This document shows, piece after piece, positions 18,424 to 26,966 of a stretch of DNA of 32,236 nt; positions within the stretch are counted from its first letter, which is position 1; every line of letters starts with the position of its first letter. Made by a program: the position numbers and the translations under genes. A model generated the notes under the pieces. That model ran no database searches, had not been told where the DNA came from, and was given only the letters and a program-made list of their open reading frames with translations. Origin of the DNA: Pelagibacterium montanilacus (GTDB lineage: Bacteria > Pseudomonadota > Alphaproteobacteria > Rhizobiales > Devosiaceae); the NCBI RefSeq assembly GCF_003992665.1, contig NZ_RZMX01000039.1:1-32236 (forward strand). Direction: 5' to 3'.

Positions 18424-18699
18424 ATGTTGAGCACCCGTTCCGCCACGATCGCAGTATTCGCATCGCTGCTGGCGATCACATCCGCACAGGCTGCCGAAGG
18501 CCACAAGCGTTACGGCAAATGCGTCGTGATGATTGACGTTGGTGGTCGACAGGTCCCAGCTTCTTATGACTGCAACGACGCTGGCGTGAGTTGCCCCAAC
18601 CCCGGCTGGGATACCGCTTGCACCGTTAACGGGGTCTCCGGCACCACCACACCCGGCGACGCCGAGCGTGCCGTTCGCGCCAAGCCGGCGCTGATGTAA
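18424..18699 (+). CDS. Small exported Cys-rich protein (91 aa)
   Basis: A Sec signal peptide covers residues 1-23, ending TSAQA before AEGHKRYGKC. The mature 68 residues hold four cysteines (GKCVV, YDCND, VSCPN, TACTV), suggesting two disulfides in the periplasm or outside the cell. GGGAGAGAG directly precedes the ATG at 18424. I do not recognise a family. A strong intrinsic terminator follows 42 bp after the stop, so it is probably a single-gene transcript, with its promoter in the gap shared with the SNase gene. Confidence 0.75.
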   Translation: MLSTRSATIAVFASLLAITSAQAAEGHKRYGKCVVMIDVGGRQVPASYDCNDAGVSCPNPGWDTACTVNGVSGTTTPGDAERAVRAKPALM

Positions 18700-18741
18700 A
18701 GGGCGTATTTAACCCCGTTGGGGGGGGGCAGAGAGAACGAC

Positions 18742-18774
18742 ATGGCCGGCAAACACCCGTTGCTGGCCATTTTT
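18742..18774 (+). terminator. Rho-independent terminator
   Basis: ATGGCCGGCAA (18742-18752) pairs with TTGCTGGCCAT (18760-18770) at 10 of 11 positions, with one further G-U pair possible in RNA, around a 7-nt loop. A run of T follows at once (18770-18774). It is placed to end the transcript of the small exported protein. Confidence 0.85.
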
Positions 18775-18937
18775 CTGTCCGAAACCTGGCAATATCGAAA
18801 GCTCGGTAGCCGCGCGCGCTGGTGTAAGCGGGCCGATCAAGGCAAATGCGGCAACTATTCCCGCACGTCCATCCTGCTGCCGAAGGCCAGAAAACGGCGG
18901 CCAACGCTCCGCAAGATGTTCCGGCCGATGGCTCGCC

Positions 18938-19489
18938 TCAATGTTCGCAGAAATCAGCGATCTCGGCACAAAGATCCAGCCGAGCGCCTTCGTGCCCTTG
19001 GGCATGTGCCCTCTGCCAGAGCCGCAATGCTTCTCCATAGTCATGGGGCACCCCGCTCCCTCGGTAGTAGAGGTGTCCGAGAGCATATTGTCCATTAGCA
19101 TCACCGGCCTCTCCAGCGCGACGAAACCATGTGGCCGCCGCGTCGTCGCTCTGTGCGAAGTGCACTCCATCTGCGTGCATATGGCCAAGCTTGACGAAAG
19201 AAGGAACGTGGTTCTGCTCGGCGGCACGAGTGTGCCAGTGGGCCACAAGCTCCAGGTTCTGGGGGACGCCCCACCATCCGCCCCAGTTCGATTCAGCAAG
19301 CCAGAATTGAGCTTCTGCATCACCAGCTTCAGCCAGACCGGTCCAGATGGATATGGCGCGGTCAGGCTCCCCTTGCTGCGCAGCGGAGCGGCCGTCTTCA
19401 ACGGTTTGGGCGTGAGCAGGTGCCGGGCCCGCTGCGAGCGAAATTCCGAGAAACATCGCTATTGCCAAATGCCATATGTGGGCAGTCAT
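18938..19489 (-). CDS. Exported Sel1-repeat protein (183 aa)
   Basis: A signal peptide covers residues 1-27, ending PAPAHA. About four Sel1-like (TPR-like) repeats follow: AISIWTGLAEAGDAEAQFWLAE, LVAHWHTRAAEQNHVPSFVKLG, AATWFRRAGEAGDANGQYALG and ALRLWQRAHAQGHEGARLDL (each repeat is a pair of helices of about 36 residues). Sel1 proteins are protein-binding scaffolds; exported ones work in the periplasm or in envelope assembly. The ATG at 19489 overlaps the stop of the upstream gene as ATGA, a strong reason to choose it over an upstream GTG. The pair is probably translated together. Confidence 0.85.
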   Translation of the reverse strand: MTAHIWHLAIAMFLGISLAAGPAPAHAQTVEDGRSAAQQGEPDRAISIWTGLAEAGDAEAQFWLAESNWGGWWGVPQNLELVAHWHTRAAEQNHVPSFVKLGHMHADGVHFAQSDDAAATWFRRAGEAGDANGQYALGHLYYRGSGVPHDYGEALRLWQRAHAQGHEGARLDLCAEIADFCEH

Positions 19490-19971
19490 CCGAGTGCCTC
19501 CAGGCACTTGAGCAGGCGGGCAATTGAATGGTTAGCGCTCGGCAGTGCCGGTATGGCAATCTGGACGCCGCTACCAGACAGACCAAACTCGCCCTCAATT
19601 CGAAAGTGATCCACCAACGAAAGGCCAACCTCACGGTCAGCCAAATCGAGCACAGCCGCACCCAAATCAGGGTTCGCGCCGAGAGTCATTGTCACTGACG
19701 CACCGGACGGCAGCGTGCCGCTATATTCCGCTATGTCGTCCCTGCTCCGGAACTCCTCGGCGATGACCGCGAACCGTGTTCGCTCCTTTTCAAATGTGAA
19801 AAACACAATTGGGGGTTCTTCACCAGAACTAAGGTGACACATCGCTGCGTCCTGTCCGCTCTGAGGCATCAGCGGGCTCTCCCGCGCATACCATTCCTGT
19901 GCCTGGGCAGGAACGGCAAAGGCCACTGCGATTGCGGCCAGACAAGTTGGCTGGAAAAGGTGAAGTCGCAC
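19486..19971 (-). CDS. Exported protein of unknown function, coupled to a Sel1 protein
   Basis: A signal peptide covers residues 1-24, ending VPAQA before QEWYARESP. The mature part is about 137 residues with a beta-rich look: PPIVFFTFEKERTRFAVIAEEF, ASVTMTLGANPDLG and VQIAIPALPS. Two cysteines are present in the mature part. I do not recognise the family. The GTG at 19971 has AAGGAGG at 6-7 nt; a TTG six bases upstream would lie against that site. It overlaps the Sel1 gene by ATGA, so both products are probably made in similar amounts and may interact in the periplasm. Confidence 0.7.
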   Translation of the reverse strand: MRLHLFQPTCLAAIAVAFAVPAQAQEWYARESPLMPQSGQDAAMCHLSSGEEPPIVFFTFEKERTRFAVIAEEFRSRDDIAEYSGTLPSGASVTMTLGANPDLGAAVLDLADREVGLSLVDHFRIEGEFGLSGSGVQIAIPALPSANHSIARLLKCLEALG

Positions 19972-20284
19972 AACCAACCTCCTTGGATACGTTTCTCGAT
20001 AGTCTAGATGCAGCCGATTTTCGGCTCATGCCCCTGTTCGGGTGGCCCGCTGGACGATGGCTGATGAGTGCTGCGCCGTGCTGTTGCCTCTGGAGATGAA
20101 ACCCTCCCGCCTGAACTCATCGATGATGCTCGTCCAAAAAAATACGCAGTCCAAGTGCCGTATAACTTGAATTTTAAAGCAATCTTCACGGTCTGCTAAC
20201 TGCGTCCTCGTAGTGAAATGGCCTTTTGCTTTGGCGCCCAATTTCTTGTTGTAAGTTGGCTTTCCGGAGAAGCGAGGACTCCTG
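19972..20284. other. Divergent intergenic region
   Basis: This gap lies between two divergent operons (exported protein/Sel1 and the second cyclic-di-GMP pair) and must contain both promoters. It is AT-richer around 20130-20260. I cannot assign a clear -35/-10 pair and see no gene. Confidence 0.4.
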
Positions 20285-22489
20285 ATGGCTCCCAATTGCC
20301 CAGACTTTCAGACGGCCTTTGACCGGTGGCCTGCGCCTGCACTCATACTCGGCGCAGACTTGGTCGTTCTGGCGTGCAACAGCGCCTATGAAATGGTCGC
20401 TCCAGTCGATCGGAAGAATCTACTCGGGCGCCAACTGCTTGAGGCGTTTCCGGGCACGGGTGAAGTGCAGTCATCATTGCTGCTGGGATCGTTCAACCGT
20501 GCACTCCGCACCGGTCAAACGGATCAAATTGCTGAACTGCAATATGCAGTCGCTTCGCCGAGAGGGGGCGAGCTGGCCTTGCGGAGGTGGACCGTGACCA
20601 ACGTGCCCCTACGCGACGACGACGGCGCAATCTGGGGCATACTGCACTGCCCACTCGAGGTATCCGGCTTCCCCAGTTGGCGAGAGACCGTGACATCCTT
20701 CTCCCCGGCCAACACAGGCGTTCCGCAGACCGCCGTCTCCCCACTGGAACTGGCTACTATCCTTGATGTCGAGCGCAAGCGGTTGCATCACATGTTTCAC
20801 CAGGCGCCCGGGTTCATATGTGTCCTTAGCGGCCCGCAGCATGTCTTTGAGCTAGCGAACGCCGCGTATTACCAATTGGTTGGTCATCGCGAGATCATCG
20901 GCCACGCCTTATCCGAAGTCTTGCCTGAGGTCGTCACACAAGGGTTTCTGGCAAAGCTCGATCGCGTCTACCAAACCGGCGAACCTTTCATCGGCAAAGC
21001 CATGCCTATTGAACTGCAACGCGACGCGGGCGGACCTCTCGAGCTTCGGCATATTGATCTCGTCTATCAACCGATCTTCGATACCGACCAGTATGTAACC
21101 GGGATATTCGTTCAGGGAAACGACGTCAGCGAGGCGCATCGGTTGTCCCAGGAGGTTGCCTTTCAGGCCGCCCATGATCCACTGACTGGCCTCATAAACA
21201 GGCGTGAATTTGCCAGGCTAACTCAGACGATAACAGCACCTGGGCCGCATGTGCTCCTTTACCTCGATATCGACAATTTCAAGATCGTCAATGATCGGTG
21301 TGGACACGCTGCGGGTGACGGCCTGCTTCAGGAGGTCACAATCGCGCTTTCGTCCGTCGTTGGTGATAGCGGGATTTTGGCGCGGCTCGGGGGCGACGAG
21401 TTCGCCTTTGTGCGTTCAAACTGCGATGTGGATGATGCCATCTCCCTAGCGGATAAGCTTCGTTCGGCTGTCAAGCACGTCGACTTCATCTGGCAGGGGA
21501 AAAGATATGGTGTGACGCTGAGCGTGGGTGTGGCGAGCTTCTCCGAGGCTGAAGGAACGACGTTCGAAACAGCGCTGGGGTTGGCCGACGCAGCGTGCTT
21601 CCTGGCCAAGGAATCTGGACGAGATCGAACCAAGCTTGCGGTGCCGTCAGATGATGACATTTGGAAGCAGTTCTCCGACATGGATAACGCCACAAGGCTT
21701 CAGCAAGCTATTCGAGATGATCGCATCGAATTATTTGGCCAACGAATATACGATCTCAGCCAGTCCGGGTCGGAGCCGTCCGGGTTTGTTGAGGTTCTCG
21801 CAAGGTTGCGCGATGCCAACGGCGCACTCATTCCGCCGGGTGGCTTCATTCCTGCAGCCGAGCGGTTCGGACTGATCGAGGCGCTCGATCGTCACATAAT
21901 AGCGAAGGCGCTCGCGCATCTTCAGGGGCGAGTCGGCTCACAGCGTGCTGCACAATGTTATTTCATAAACATTTCGGCCGTGACGCTCAGTGCATCAGGC
22001 TTTGACGATTTCGTTGCGAACCTGTTGGCAGTGCATCCCGAGGTTAGGGCCTCACAGATATGTTTCGAAGTAACCGAGACTGCCGCACTTTCGGATGTTC
22101 GCCGCAGCGCAGCTGCCATGCGCAAGCTTGCTGATACTGGTATTCGCTTCGCGCTCGACGATTTCGGGAGTGGGATGGCGTCGTTTTCCTACCTCCAGCA
22201 ACTACCGGTTCACTTCGTCAAGATCGACGGGGAGTTTGTGCAATCACTGCGTGAAAATCCGGCCAGTTCAATCATAGTCGAATCCGTGGCTCGGCTGGCA
22301 GCCAGTATGGGTATGCAGACGATTGCCGAGTTCGTGGAGGTCTCTGAGCTGACCGGTCTGCTTCAGGGTCTCGGCGTGCAATATGGTCAGGGCTACGCCT
22401 TGCATTGTCCCGAGGAACTGGATTCTGCAACCTCCCCGGACATGCCCCCGGAGCATGGTGCTAGAAGCGATCCTGGGGAGGTATCATGA
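20285..22489 (+). CDS. PAS-PAS-GGDEF-EAL cyclic-di-GMP turnover protein
   Basis: This 734-residue cytoplasmic protein has two PAS-like domains (about 10-125 and 160-285), a GGDEF domain (about 290-450) and an EAL domain (about 465-715). The cyclase motif GGDEF is intact at 369-373, with no RxxD I-site before it. The EAL motif reads EVL at 503-505, a common active variant. Other phosphodiesterase residues are present: N562, E595 in FEVTE, DDFG at 625-628, K646, E682 and Q702. Both activities are therefore possible. AGGA lies about 7 nt before the ATG. It overlaps the following diguanylate cyclase gene by ATGA, so the two are translationally coupled. The first PAS is divergent from the PAS domains in the gene at 5436-8018. 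Confidence 0.92.
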   Translation: MAPNCPDFQTAFDRWPAPALILGADLVVLACNSAYEMVAPVDRKNLLGRQLLEAFPGTGEVQSSLLLGSFNRALRTGQTDQIAELQYAVASPRGGELALRRWTVTNVPLRDDDGAIWGILHCPLEVSGFPSWRETVTSFSPANTGVPQTAVSPLELATILDVERKRLHHMFHQAPGFICVLSGPQHVFELANAAYYQLVGHREIIGHALSEVLPEVVTQGFLAKLDRVYQTGEPFIGKAMPIELQRDAGGPLELRHIDLVYQPIFDTDQYVTGIFVQGNDVSEAHRLSQEVAFQAAHDPLTGLINRREFARLTQTITAPGPHVLLYLDIDNFKIVNDRCGHAAGDGLLQEVTIALSSVVGDSGILARLGGDEFAFVRSNCDVDDAISLADKLRSAVKHVDFIWQGKRYGVTLSVGVASFSEAEGTTFETALGLADAACFLAKESGRDRTKLAVPSDDDIWKQFSDMDNATRLQQAIRDDRIELFGQRIYDLSQSGSEPSGFVEVLARLRDANGALIPPGGFIPAAERFGLIEALDRHIIAKALAHLQGRVGSQRAAQCYFINISAVTLSASGFDDFVANLLAVHPEVRASQICFEVTETAALSDVRRSAAAMRKLADTGIRFALDDFGSGMASFSYLQQLPVHFVKIDGEFVQSLRENPASSIIVESVARLAASMGMQTIAEFVEVSELTGLLQGLGVQYGQGYALHCPEELDSATSPDMPPEHGARSDPGEVS

Positions 22490-23388
22490 ACAACAACCCT
22501 GAAGCATCTTGCGAGAGGAAGGACACCGCCTCGCTGATGCGACGGGCGCTCGATCTCATGCCCGATGGCGTGCTGATCATCGGGAGCAATCGAGATGTCC
22601 TCTATATGAACGAAGCCTTTGAAACACTCTGGCGGGTTCCACGGTCGGTTGTCGAACAAGGGGATAGGGCCATGCTTGCCCATGTTCTCGAACAACTCGA
22701 CGATCCAGGTGCCTTCATGAATCTCGTCGACCGTCTCTATGGTTCGACAGAACCTTCCGAAGACCAGCTGAATTTCAAGGACGGGCGTCTGTTCAATCGG
22801 CGCAGCGTTGCTCTGCTCGAGAATGGAGGAGGATTTAGCCGCATATGGATCTTCAGCGACATAACCGAGGCTTGGAGCGCCAGAGTGGACGCACTAACGG
22901 GATTGATGAACCGCCGAGCCTATGCTCAAGAGCTACCAGAGTTCATGGCTTCGGTGACCGACGAGAGCACGAAGGCATTCGCACTGCTCGATGTCGATAA
23001 CTTCAAGGAATATAATGACCGGTATGGGCACGCCAAGGGCGACTCCGTTCTAGAGCGTATCGGAGACCTCCTAAGGGCCACGCTCAAGCGGAGCTCGGAT
23101 CGAGCCTACCGCATTGGTGGAGAGGAGTTCGCGGTGGCAACATGCCATCGAGACTGCACGTCGGCTGCCTCGTTCTACGAAGGATTGCTAACCAGCATCC
23201 GTAGCGCCAAGATCGAGCACGCAGGCAATCCGCCGTATGGCTGCATCACTGTCTCAATGGGTCTGGGGTTATTCGAGGGTGCACGCGAGCCTGCGCAGAT
23301 TTTCAGCGAAGTCGATCGTGCGCTCTACCGGGCAAAACGCCAAGGCCGAAACAGAACGGAACGCGTTCTGTTACCCGCTGCCCACTAA
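22486..23388 (+). CDS. PAS-GGDEF diguanylate cyclase
   Basis: This 300-residue protein has a PAS domain (about 16-130, with DLMPDGVLIIGSNRDVLYMN) and a GGDEF domain (about 132-295). GGEEF is intact at 211-215, and an RSSD I-site (R202, D205) lies five residues before it, so it should be a product-inhibited cyclase. DVDNFKEYNDRYGHAKGD carries the metal and substrate residues. The start overlaps the stop of the PAS-PAS-GGDEF-EAL gene as ATGA. The pair mirrors the arrangement at 4284-8018: a dual-domain protein first, a cyclase with I-site second. No membrane segment is seen. Confidence 0.93.
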   Translation: MNNNPEASCERKDTASLMRRALDLMPDGVLIIGSNRDVLYMNEAFETLWRVPRSVVEQGDRAMLAHVLEQLDDPGAFMNLVDRLYGSTEPSEDQLNFKDGRLFNRRSVALLENGGGFSRIWIFSDITEAWSARVDALTGLMNRRAYAQELPEFMASVTDESTKAFALLDVDNFKEYNDRYGHAKGDSVLERIGDLLRATLKRSSDRAYRIGGEEFAVATCHRDCTSAASFYEGLLTSIRSAKIEHAGNPPYGCITVSMGLGLFEGAREPAQIFSEVDRALYRAKRQGRNRTERVLLPAAH

Positions 23389-23592
23389 GTTGCTCTATGG
23401 TTCAGTCTCAATCGTCGGCGCATGCTATCTTAGTGCGGGTTGTGTCCAAAGCGCTGGATTCCGGCGACGATTCGACATTACGCTATTGTCGTCGACGCGC
23501 TTGGCGCTGAGCTACGCAGTATACGACCCATCAGGGCTCAAGGATGAGGGCCAAGACATCAAACAAGGGCATTAATCTGCAAGGGGATATCG

Positions 23593-24117
23593 ATGACGAC
23601 ACTGTTCAGCCATGGCCGGACGATACTGGCTGCCACTCTCTGCACGGCGCTTGCTGCCTGCCATACGACCTCAGGAACAGCCATCCATGGCGATGATCGC
23701 GACCACACCTTTTGCGAAGAGCGGCCGGTTGTCTGCGCCACGATCGGGGCTGTGGTCGTCGGCGGTGTGATAGCCCTCGCCTCAAGCAGCGGAGGGAGCG
23801 GCGCTTCAACTGGCGGCGAAACTGGTGGAAATATTGGGGACGTATCTGACGCCCGCCTCAAGTCCGATATGCGCTTCGTTGAGCAATTGGAGAACGGCAT
23901 CAATCTCTATGCCTTCCGATACACAGGAGACGACCGTGTGTTCGTGGGCGTGAACGCTGCAGAGATACAGGCCGATCCCCGCTACGCGCACGCCGTGGTC
24001 GAACTCGGAAACGATTTCTTAGGCGTCAATTATCAGGCGCTGGGCCTTGAGATGATCAACGAGAACGAGATGCACGCAGCCAGCGATGCGGCCATCGCTA
24101 GAGCGGGCGCGTCATAG
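23593..24117 (+). CDS. Lipoprotein with endosialidase-chaperone (S74) domain
   Basis: This 174-residue protein starts with a lipoprotein signal ending LAAC, so C23 should be lipidated. A hydrophobic stretch follows (about 50-65) and then a Gly/Ser-rich linker. The C-terminal half (about 83-155) matches the intramolecular chaperone domain of phage tail fibres: VSDARLKSDMRFVEQL, INLYAFRYTGDDRVFVGVNAAE and GVNYQALGLEMI. In that family the Ser and Lys of the SDxRLKxD motif (S85 and K90 here) carry out self-cleavage. Here the domain sits alone behind a short linker without a fibre shaft. AAGGGG precedes the ATG. It lies about 200 bp after the cyclase gene on the same strand. Confidence 0.82.
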   Translation: MTTLFSHGRTILAATLCTALAACHTTSGTAIHGDDRDHTFCEERPVVCATIGAVVVGGVIALASSSGGSGASTGGETGGNIGDVSDARLKSDMRFVEQLENGINLYAFRYTGDDRVFVGVNAAEIQADPRYAHAVVELGNDFLGVNYQALGLEMINENEMHAASDAAIARAGAS

Positions 24118-24400
24118 GCTCCGGCCTTCTTGTCGGCGTTGGCCCTTTCTTACTTTCGGTTCGACGCCTTCTCGACCGCCTGGCTTGTGGCAAGCCGTCT
24201 TGCGCGCGCGGCTGGGAAGTCAGATACAATTATTATGTTGGGGCCCCAGGCTGGCCGTGACCTGAGGCCAGATGGTTACCGGTTCGACGACCGGGGTTTG
24301 GGCCACACATTTGGACTGGCATCGGATGTGAGGGATGCGAGCTTCGATGTGCTCCTGATCCGCACCGGATTGCGTGAACCGGAATTGGAACACCGCAGGA

Positions 24401-25834
24401 CTAAACATCCATCATGTAGGAGTAAAGAAATCGGGGCACTTCAGCACCGACCGCCAAGTTCGCTTCATCGATCGCCAGATACACCAAGTGACGAACCGCC
24501 CGGATGGCCGCAGTATCAAGATCGCCAGCGGCCTCCATCTCGTCAACAACCGTCACGATATCAAGGATCAGCGCTCTGAGCGGCGCCCAATGGTTCTCTG
24601 AGGTCGAGTTTGACATAACTTCGGCTGCGCGGATCGAAAGGAAGCGCTGGGCCCGGATGGCGCGTTCTGGGGAAACGCGACTTGAAGCGACAAGCTCGGC
24701 GATCGCGGGCCGAAGGTCCTGATCCAGCCACTTCGCCTCCAGCGCTACATCGATCATCCCAAGCAGTTCCGGTCGCACAGTGGAGTTCAAGGTGGCAAAG
24801 CTTGCGTTTTCACCCGCCCAAGGGTCCTCCTGCCCCGCAGGATAGAAGACAATCACCCGAATGTCGGGATGGGTCAGTTCCATGACCATGTCGCGCTCAT
24901 GCTCGTCGAACTGCCCATCCTCGAGGATTAACCGGCGCAGCTCGATTGCATCGTCCGCAGTGAGAAGCGAGTTGCCGGCCGCGCGTCTCGCGACCAGAAA
25001 GTCCAGCACCGGTTGGGCAGTCTCCACCCTGCCGTTGGTCACATGCCCGGGGTCTGCCTGCCAGGTATCCGGCGCTTCCAGTGCCACCGCCAGTTGCTCG
25101 AGCATCTCGAGAGCCTCGCGATGCTCTTGAGCAGCGGCCGCGCGGAACAGCGCAATGGCCTCCTCGCGAGATTGATCGAGCCCCCGGCCTTCCAGATAGA
25201 GCCTGGCGAGATTGAACTGCGCGGCGGCGAGCCCGAGGTCGGCTCCAATGCGATAGAGCCGGGCCGCTTCGGCAAAGTCCTGCGACACGCCCAGCCCCTG
25301 AGCGTAATGGCGGGCGAGATTGTTCCAGCCCCAGGCGTGGCCTTGTTCGGCCGCGCGCAGATACCACTGGGCGGCCTGGGCATGGTCCTGCTCCACACCG
25401 TATCCATTGTCGTAGAATGTGCCCAGACGCAGCTGGGCTTGGCCATGTCCCCGCTCTGCCGCCGTTCGATACCAGATTGCCGCCTGATCGTAGCTGGGCG
25501 GTATTCCATTACCCATCTGATGGGCTGCACCCAGTTCGAACTGAGCATCGATATGCCCCTGTTCAGCAGCGAGTGTGTAAAGACGAACCGCCTCTGCCTG
25601 ATCGCGCTCGACACCCCTGCCTCCGAAGTAGAACTGTCCCAAGACGAACGCTGCCTCGGCGTCGCCGGCCGCGACCAGAGGCTCAAGGATGTGGACCGCC
25701 ATCTCGTAGTCCCCGCTCAGGACAGCTGCTCCGACATCGGCGAGGTGCGGTTCGTGGTGTTGCCCGCTCGCGGACATGGGCGTCATCATTGACGCCAGGA
25801 GCGCGCCACACATCAGCAGGTGTGAGATTCTCAT
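24401..25834 (-). CDS. Exported Sel1-repeat protein (477 aa)
   Basis: A signal peptide covers about residues 1-24 (hydrophobic core LLMCGALLASMM). About six Sel1-like repeats follow (about 35-250), such as AVRLYTLAAEQGHIDAQFELG, AAIWYRTAAERGHGQAQLRLG and AAQWYLRAAEQGHAWGWNNLA. The C-terminal half (about 260-477) is alpha-helical and Glu/Ala-rich, with no recognised domain. It should be a periplasmic scaffold. It differs from the 183-residue Sel1 protein at 18938 by having more repeats and the extra C-terminal region. It is convergent with the S74 lipoprotein. GAGG lies close before the ATG. Confidence 0.88.
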   Translation of the reverse strand: MRISHLLMCGALLASMMTPMSASGQHHEPHLADVGAAVLSGDYEMAVHILEPLVAAGDAEAAFVLGQFYFGGRGVERDQAEAVRLYTLAAEQGHIDAQFELGAAHQMGNGIPPSYDQAAIWYRTAAERGHGQAQLRLGTFYDNGYGVEQDHAQAAQWYLRAAEQGHAWGWNNLARHYAQGLGVSQDFAEAARLYRIGADLGLAAAQFNLARLYLEGRGLDQSREEAIALFRAAAAQEHREALEMLEQLAVALEAPDTWQADPGHVTNGRVETAQPVLDFLVARRAAGNSLLTADDAIELRRLILEDGQFDEHERDMVMELTHPDIRVIVFYPAGQEDPWAGENASFATLNSTVRPELLGMIDVALEAKWLDQDLRPAIAELVASSRVSPERAIRAQRFLSIRAAEVMSNSTSENHWAPLRALILDIVTVVDEMEAAGDLDTAAIRAVRHLVYLAIDEANLAVGAEVPRFLYSYMMDV

Positions 25835-26241
25835 GTCCTCGACTCCCGTGGCCTGATCGCACGCGTGAACGCTAGGCTACGCACGTGCTGACGAACACCC
25901 CCTGTCTTGGGGGAAGCTGCGTCCTCAAGATGTGCCCCGCTCGGTTCCCAGGCCACACATCGAGATGCTGCCTACTTCAGCGAGCCCGGAACTTCGGCAC
26001 AAGGCGTGGCAAGTTCGTGACCAGTGCGCGCCAATTCCGGTGGTCTGCACTCCTTGCCTGACATGCATCTCGTCCGCAAAATTCGTCAAAGGCGCTCCTC
26101 CGGATCCGACCCGCCTCCAAGCGAGGCCTGACTCATTCCCAGTGCGATCTATTAAGCCGGCACGATCCGACAGCATCCCGGCTCGATTCCGCTATAAGCA
26201 GAACCAAACGCGGCAAGAACAGACACCAGGCTAACGATCCA
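25835..26241. other. Intergenic region upstream of the HUH gene
   Basis: No gene is supported. CCCCC and GGGGG around 25900-25920 can pair across a TGTCTT loop, giving a short GC hairpin. The stretch should hold the promoter of the Sel1 gene and the promoter or origin-like sequence of the HUH gene. The translations of open frames here are not protein-like. Confidence 0.4.
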
Positions 26242-26853
26242 ATGAAGTCCAACCTCCACAAAAGCCACAGCGCAATCTTCACGCAGTGGCCGATTGCCGT
26301 AGATCGTAGGAAACAAGCCCGCGAGATTCAGAGATGGCTCATGCGGTGGGAGTTCACCCATTTCGTGACGCTTACATTCTCGGATCCCGACGCGGGCCGC
26401 GCGACACTGCGAGGGAGCAACCTCTCGGGTCTCTATCTGACTGACCGCCTCCGGCGATGGGACGCGCTGGTCTGCCGCGAGTTGCTTGGGCGAAATTGGC
26501 ACCAGCGACCCGCGGATCGTCCGTTCTGGGCGGGCCTCCTCGAGAAGCCCGATCACAGCCCGCACTTTCATATGCTCATGATGTTCCCACCCAACGACCG
26601 GCACGATCTACCAACGACCCATGCGCTTTTCGAACTGTCCGCAGGGCGGCTCTGGAGCAAGCTCGTTCCGGCTGGCACCGTGGAGATCGAAGCAGTAACG
26701 AGCCAACGGACACTTGCAGAATACGTTTTGAAGTCTTTCCATGTTGATGTAAAATACGACAAGTTGATCCTGCCAGACGAATTCAGTCGCTGGTCAACTC
26801 CGGGAACCGCCGCTGCCATCGCTCGCCACGCGACCAAGGCATGTAGCCCGTGA
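26242..26853 (+). CDS. Single-tyrosine HUH endonuclease (Rep / ORF2-G2P-like)
   Basis: This 203-residue protein shows all three rolling-circle replication motifs in order: motif 1 FVTLTF at 41-46, the metal-binding HUH motif as HFH at 108-110 (PHFHMLMMF), and the nicking tyrosine motif Y161-x-x-K164 (LAEYVLKSF). One tyrosine puts it with Rep, REP-associated transposase and phage G2P-like enzymes that cut one DNA strand and stay joined to the 5' end. No helicase or DNA-binding domain is attached. No plasmid or phage structural gene is nearby. The ribosome-binding site is weak. A hairpin with a GCAA loop lies about 95 bp after the stop and may be a substrate. Its role could be replication of a lost element or mobilisation of short palindromes. 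Confidence 0.78.
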   Translation: MKSNLHKSHSAIFTQWPIAVDRRKQAREIQRWLMRWEFTHFVTLTFSDPDAGRATLRGSNLSGLYLTDRLRRWDALVCRELLGRNWHQRPADRPFWAGLLEKPDHSPHFHMLMMFPPNDRHDLPTTHALFELSAGRLWSKLVPAGTVEIEAVTSQRTLAEYVLKSFHVDVKYDKLILPDEFSRWSTPGTAAAIARHATKACSP

Positions 26854-26946
26854 ACCGCAGATGATTGATGACCGCCCGGAAGATCCGCGCGGTTGTTTTT
26901 CATGGACACTTCTTAGAGCTGCCCCAAGACAACCGATAGCACCCAC

Positions 26947-26966
26947 TGCCCGCCGCAAGGCGGGCA
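26947..26966. repeat. 8-bp perfect hairpin with GCAA tetraloop beside the HUH gene
   Basis: TGCCCGCC pairs with GGCGGGCA around GCAA. A second small hairpin, GGCC-GAA-GGCC, follows at 26971-26981, and then a GCGAGCGAAGCGAG run. No T-run follows, so it is not a standard terminator. The position next to the HUH gene suggests a possible nicking target. Confidence 0.6.

Noticed and set aside
24182-24300. Possible tRNA-like arm (CCGG with TTCGA) and small hairpins
   Set aside because: No acceptor stem, D-arm or anticodon arm can be fitted around it. The hairpins (GGCTTG/CAAGCC and CTGGCC/GGCCAG) are short and lack a T-run.
24130-24579. Plus-strand frame of 149 codons after the S74 lipoprotein
   Set aside because: It starts at TTG without a ribosome-binding site, runs into the 3' end of the convergent Sel1 gene, and its second half is Pro/Arg/Ser noise.
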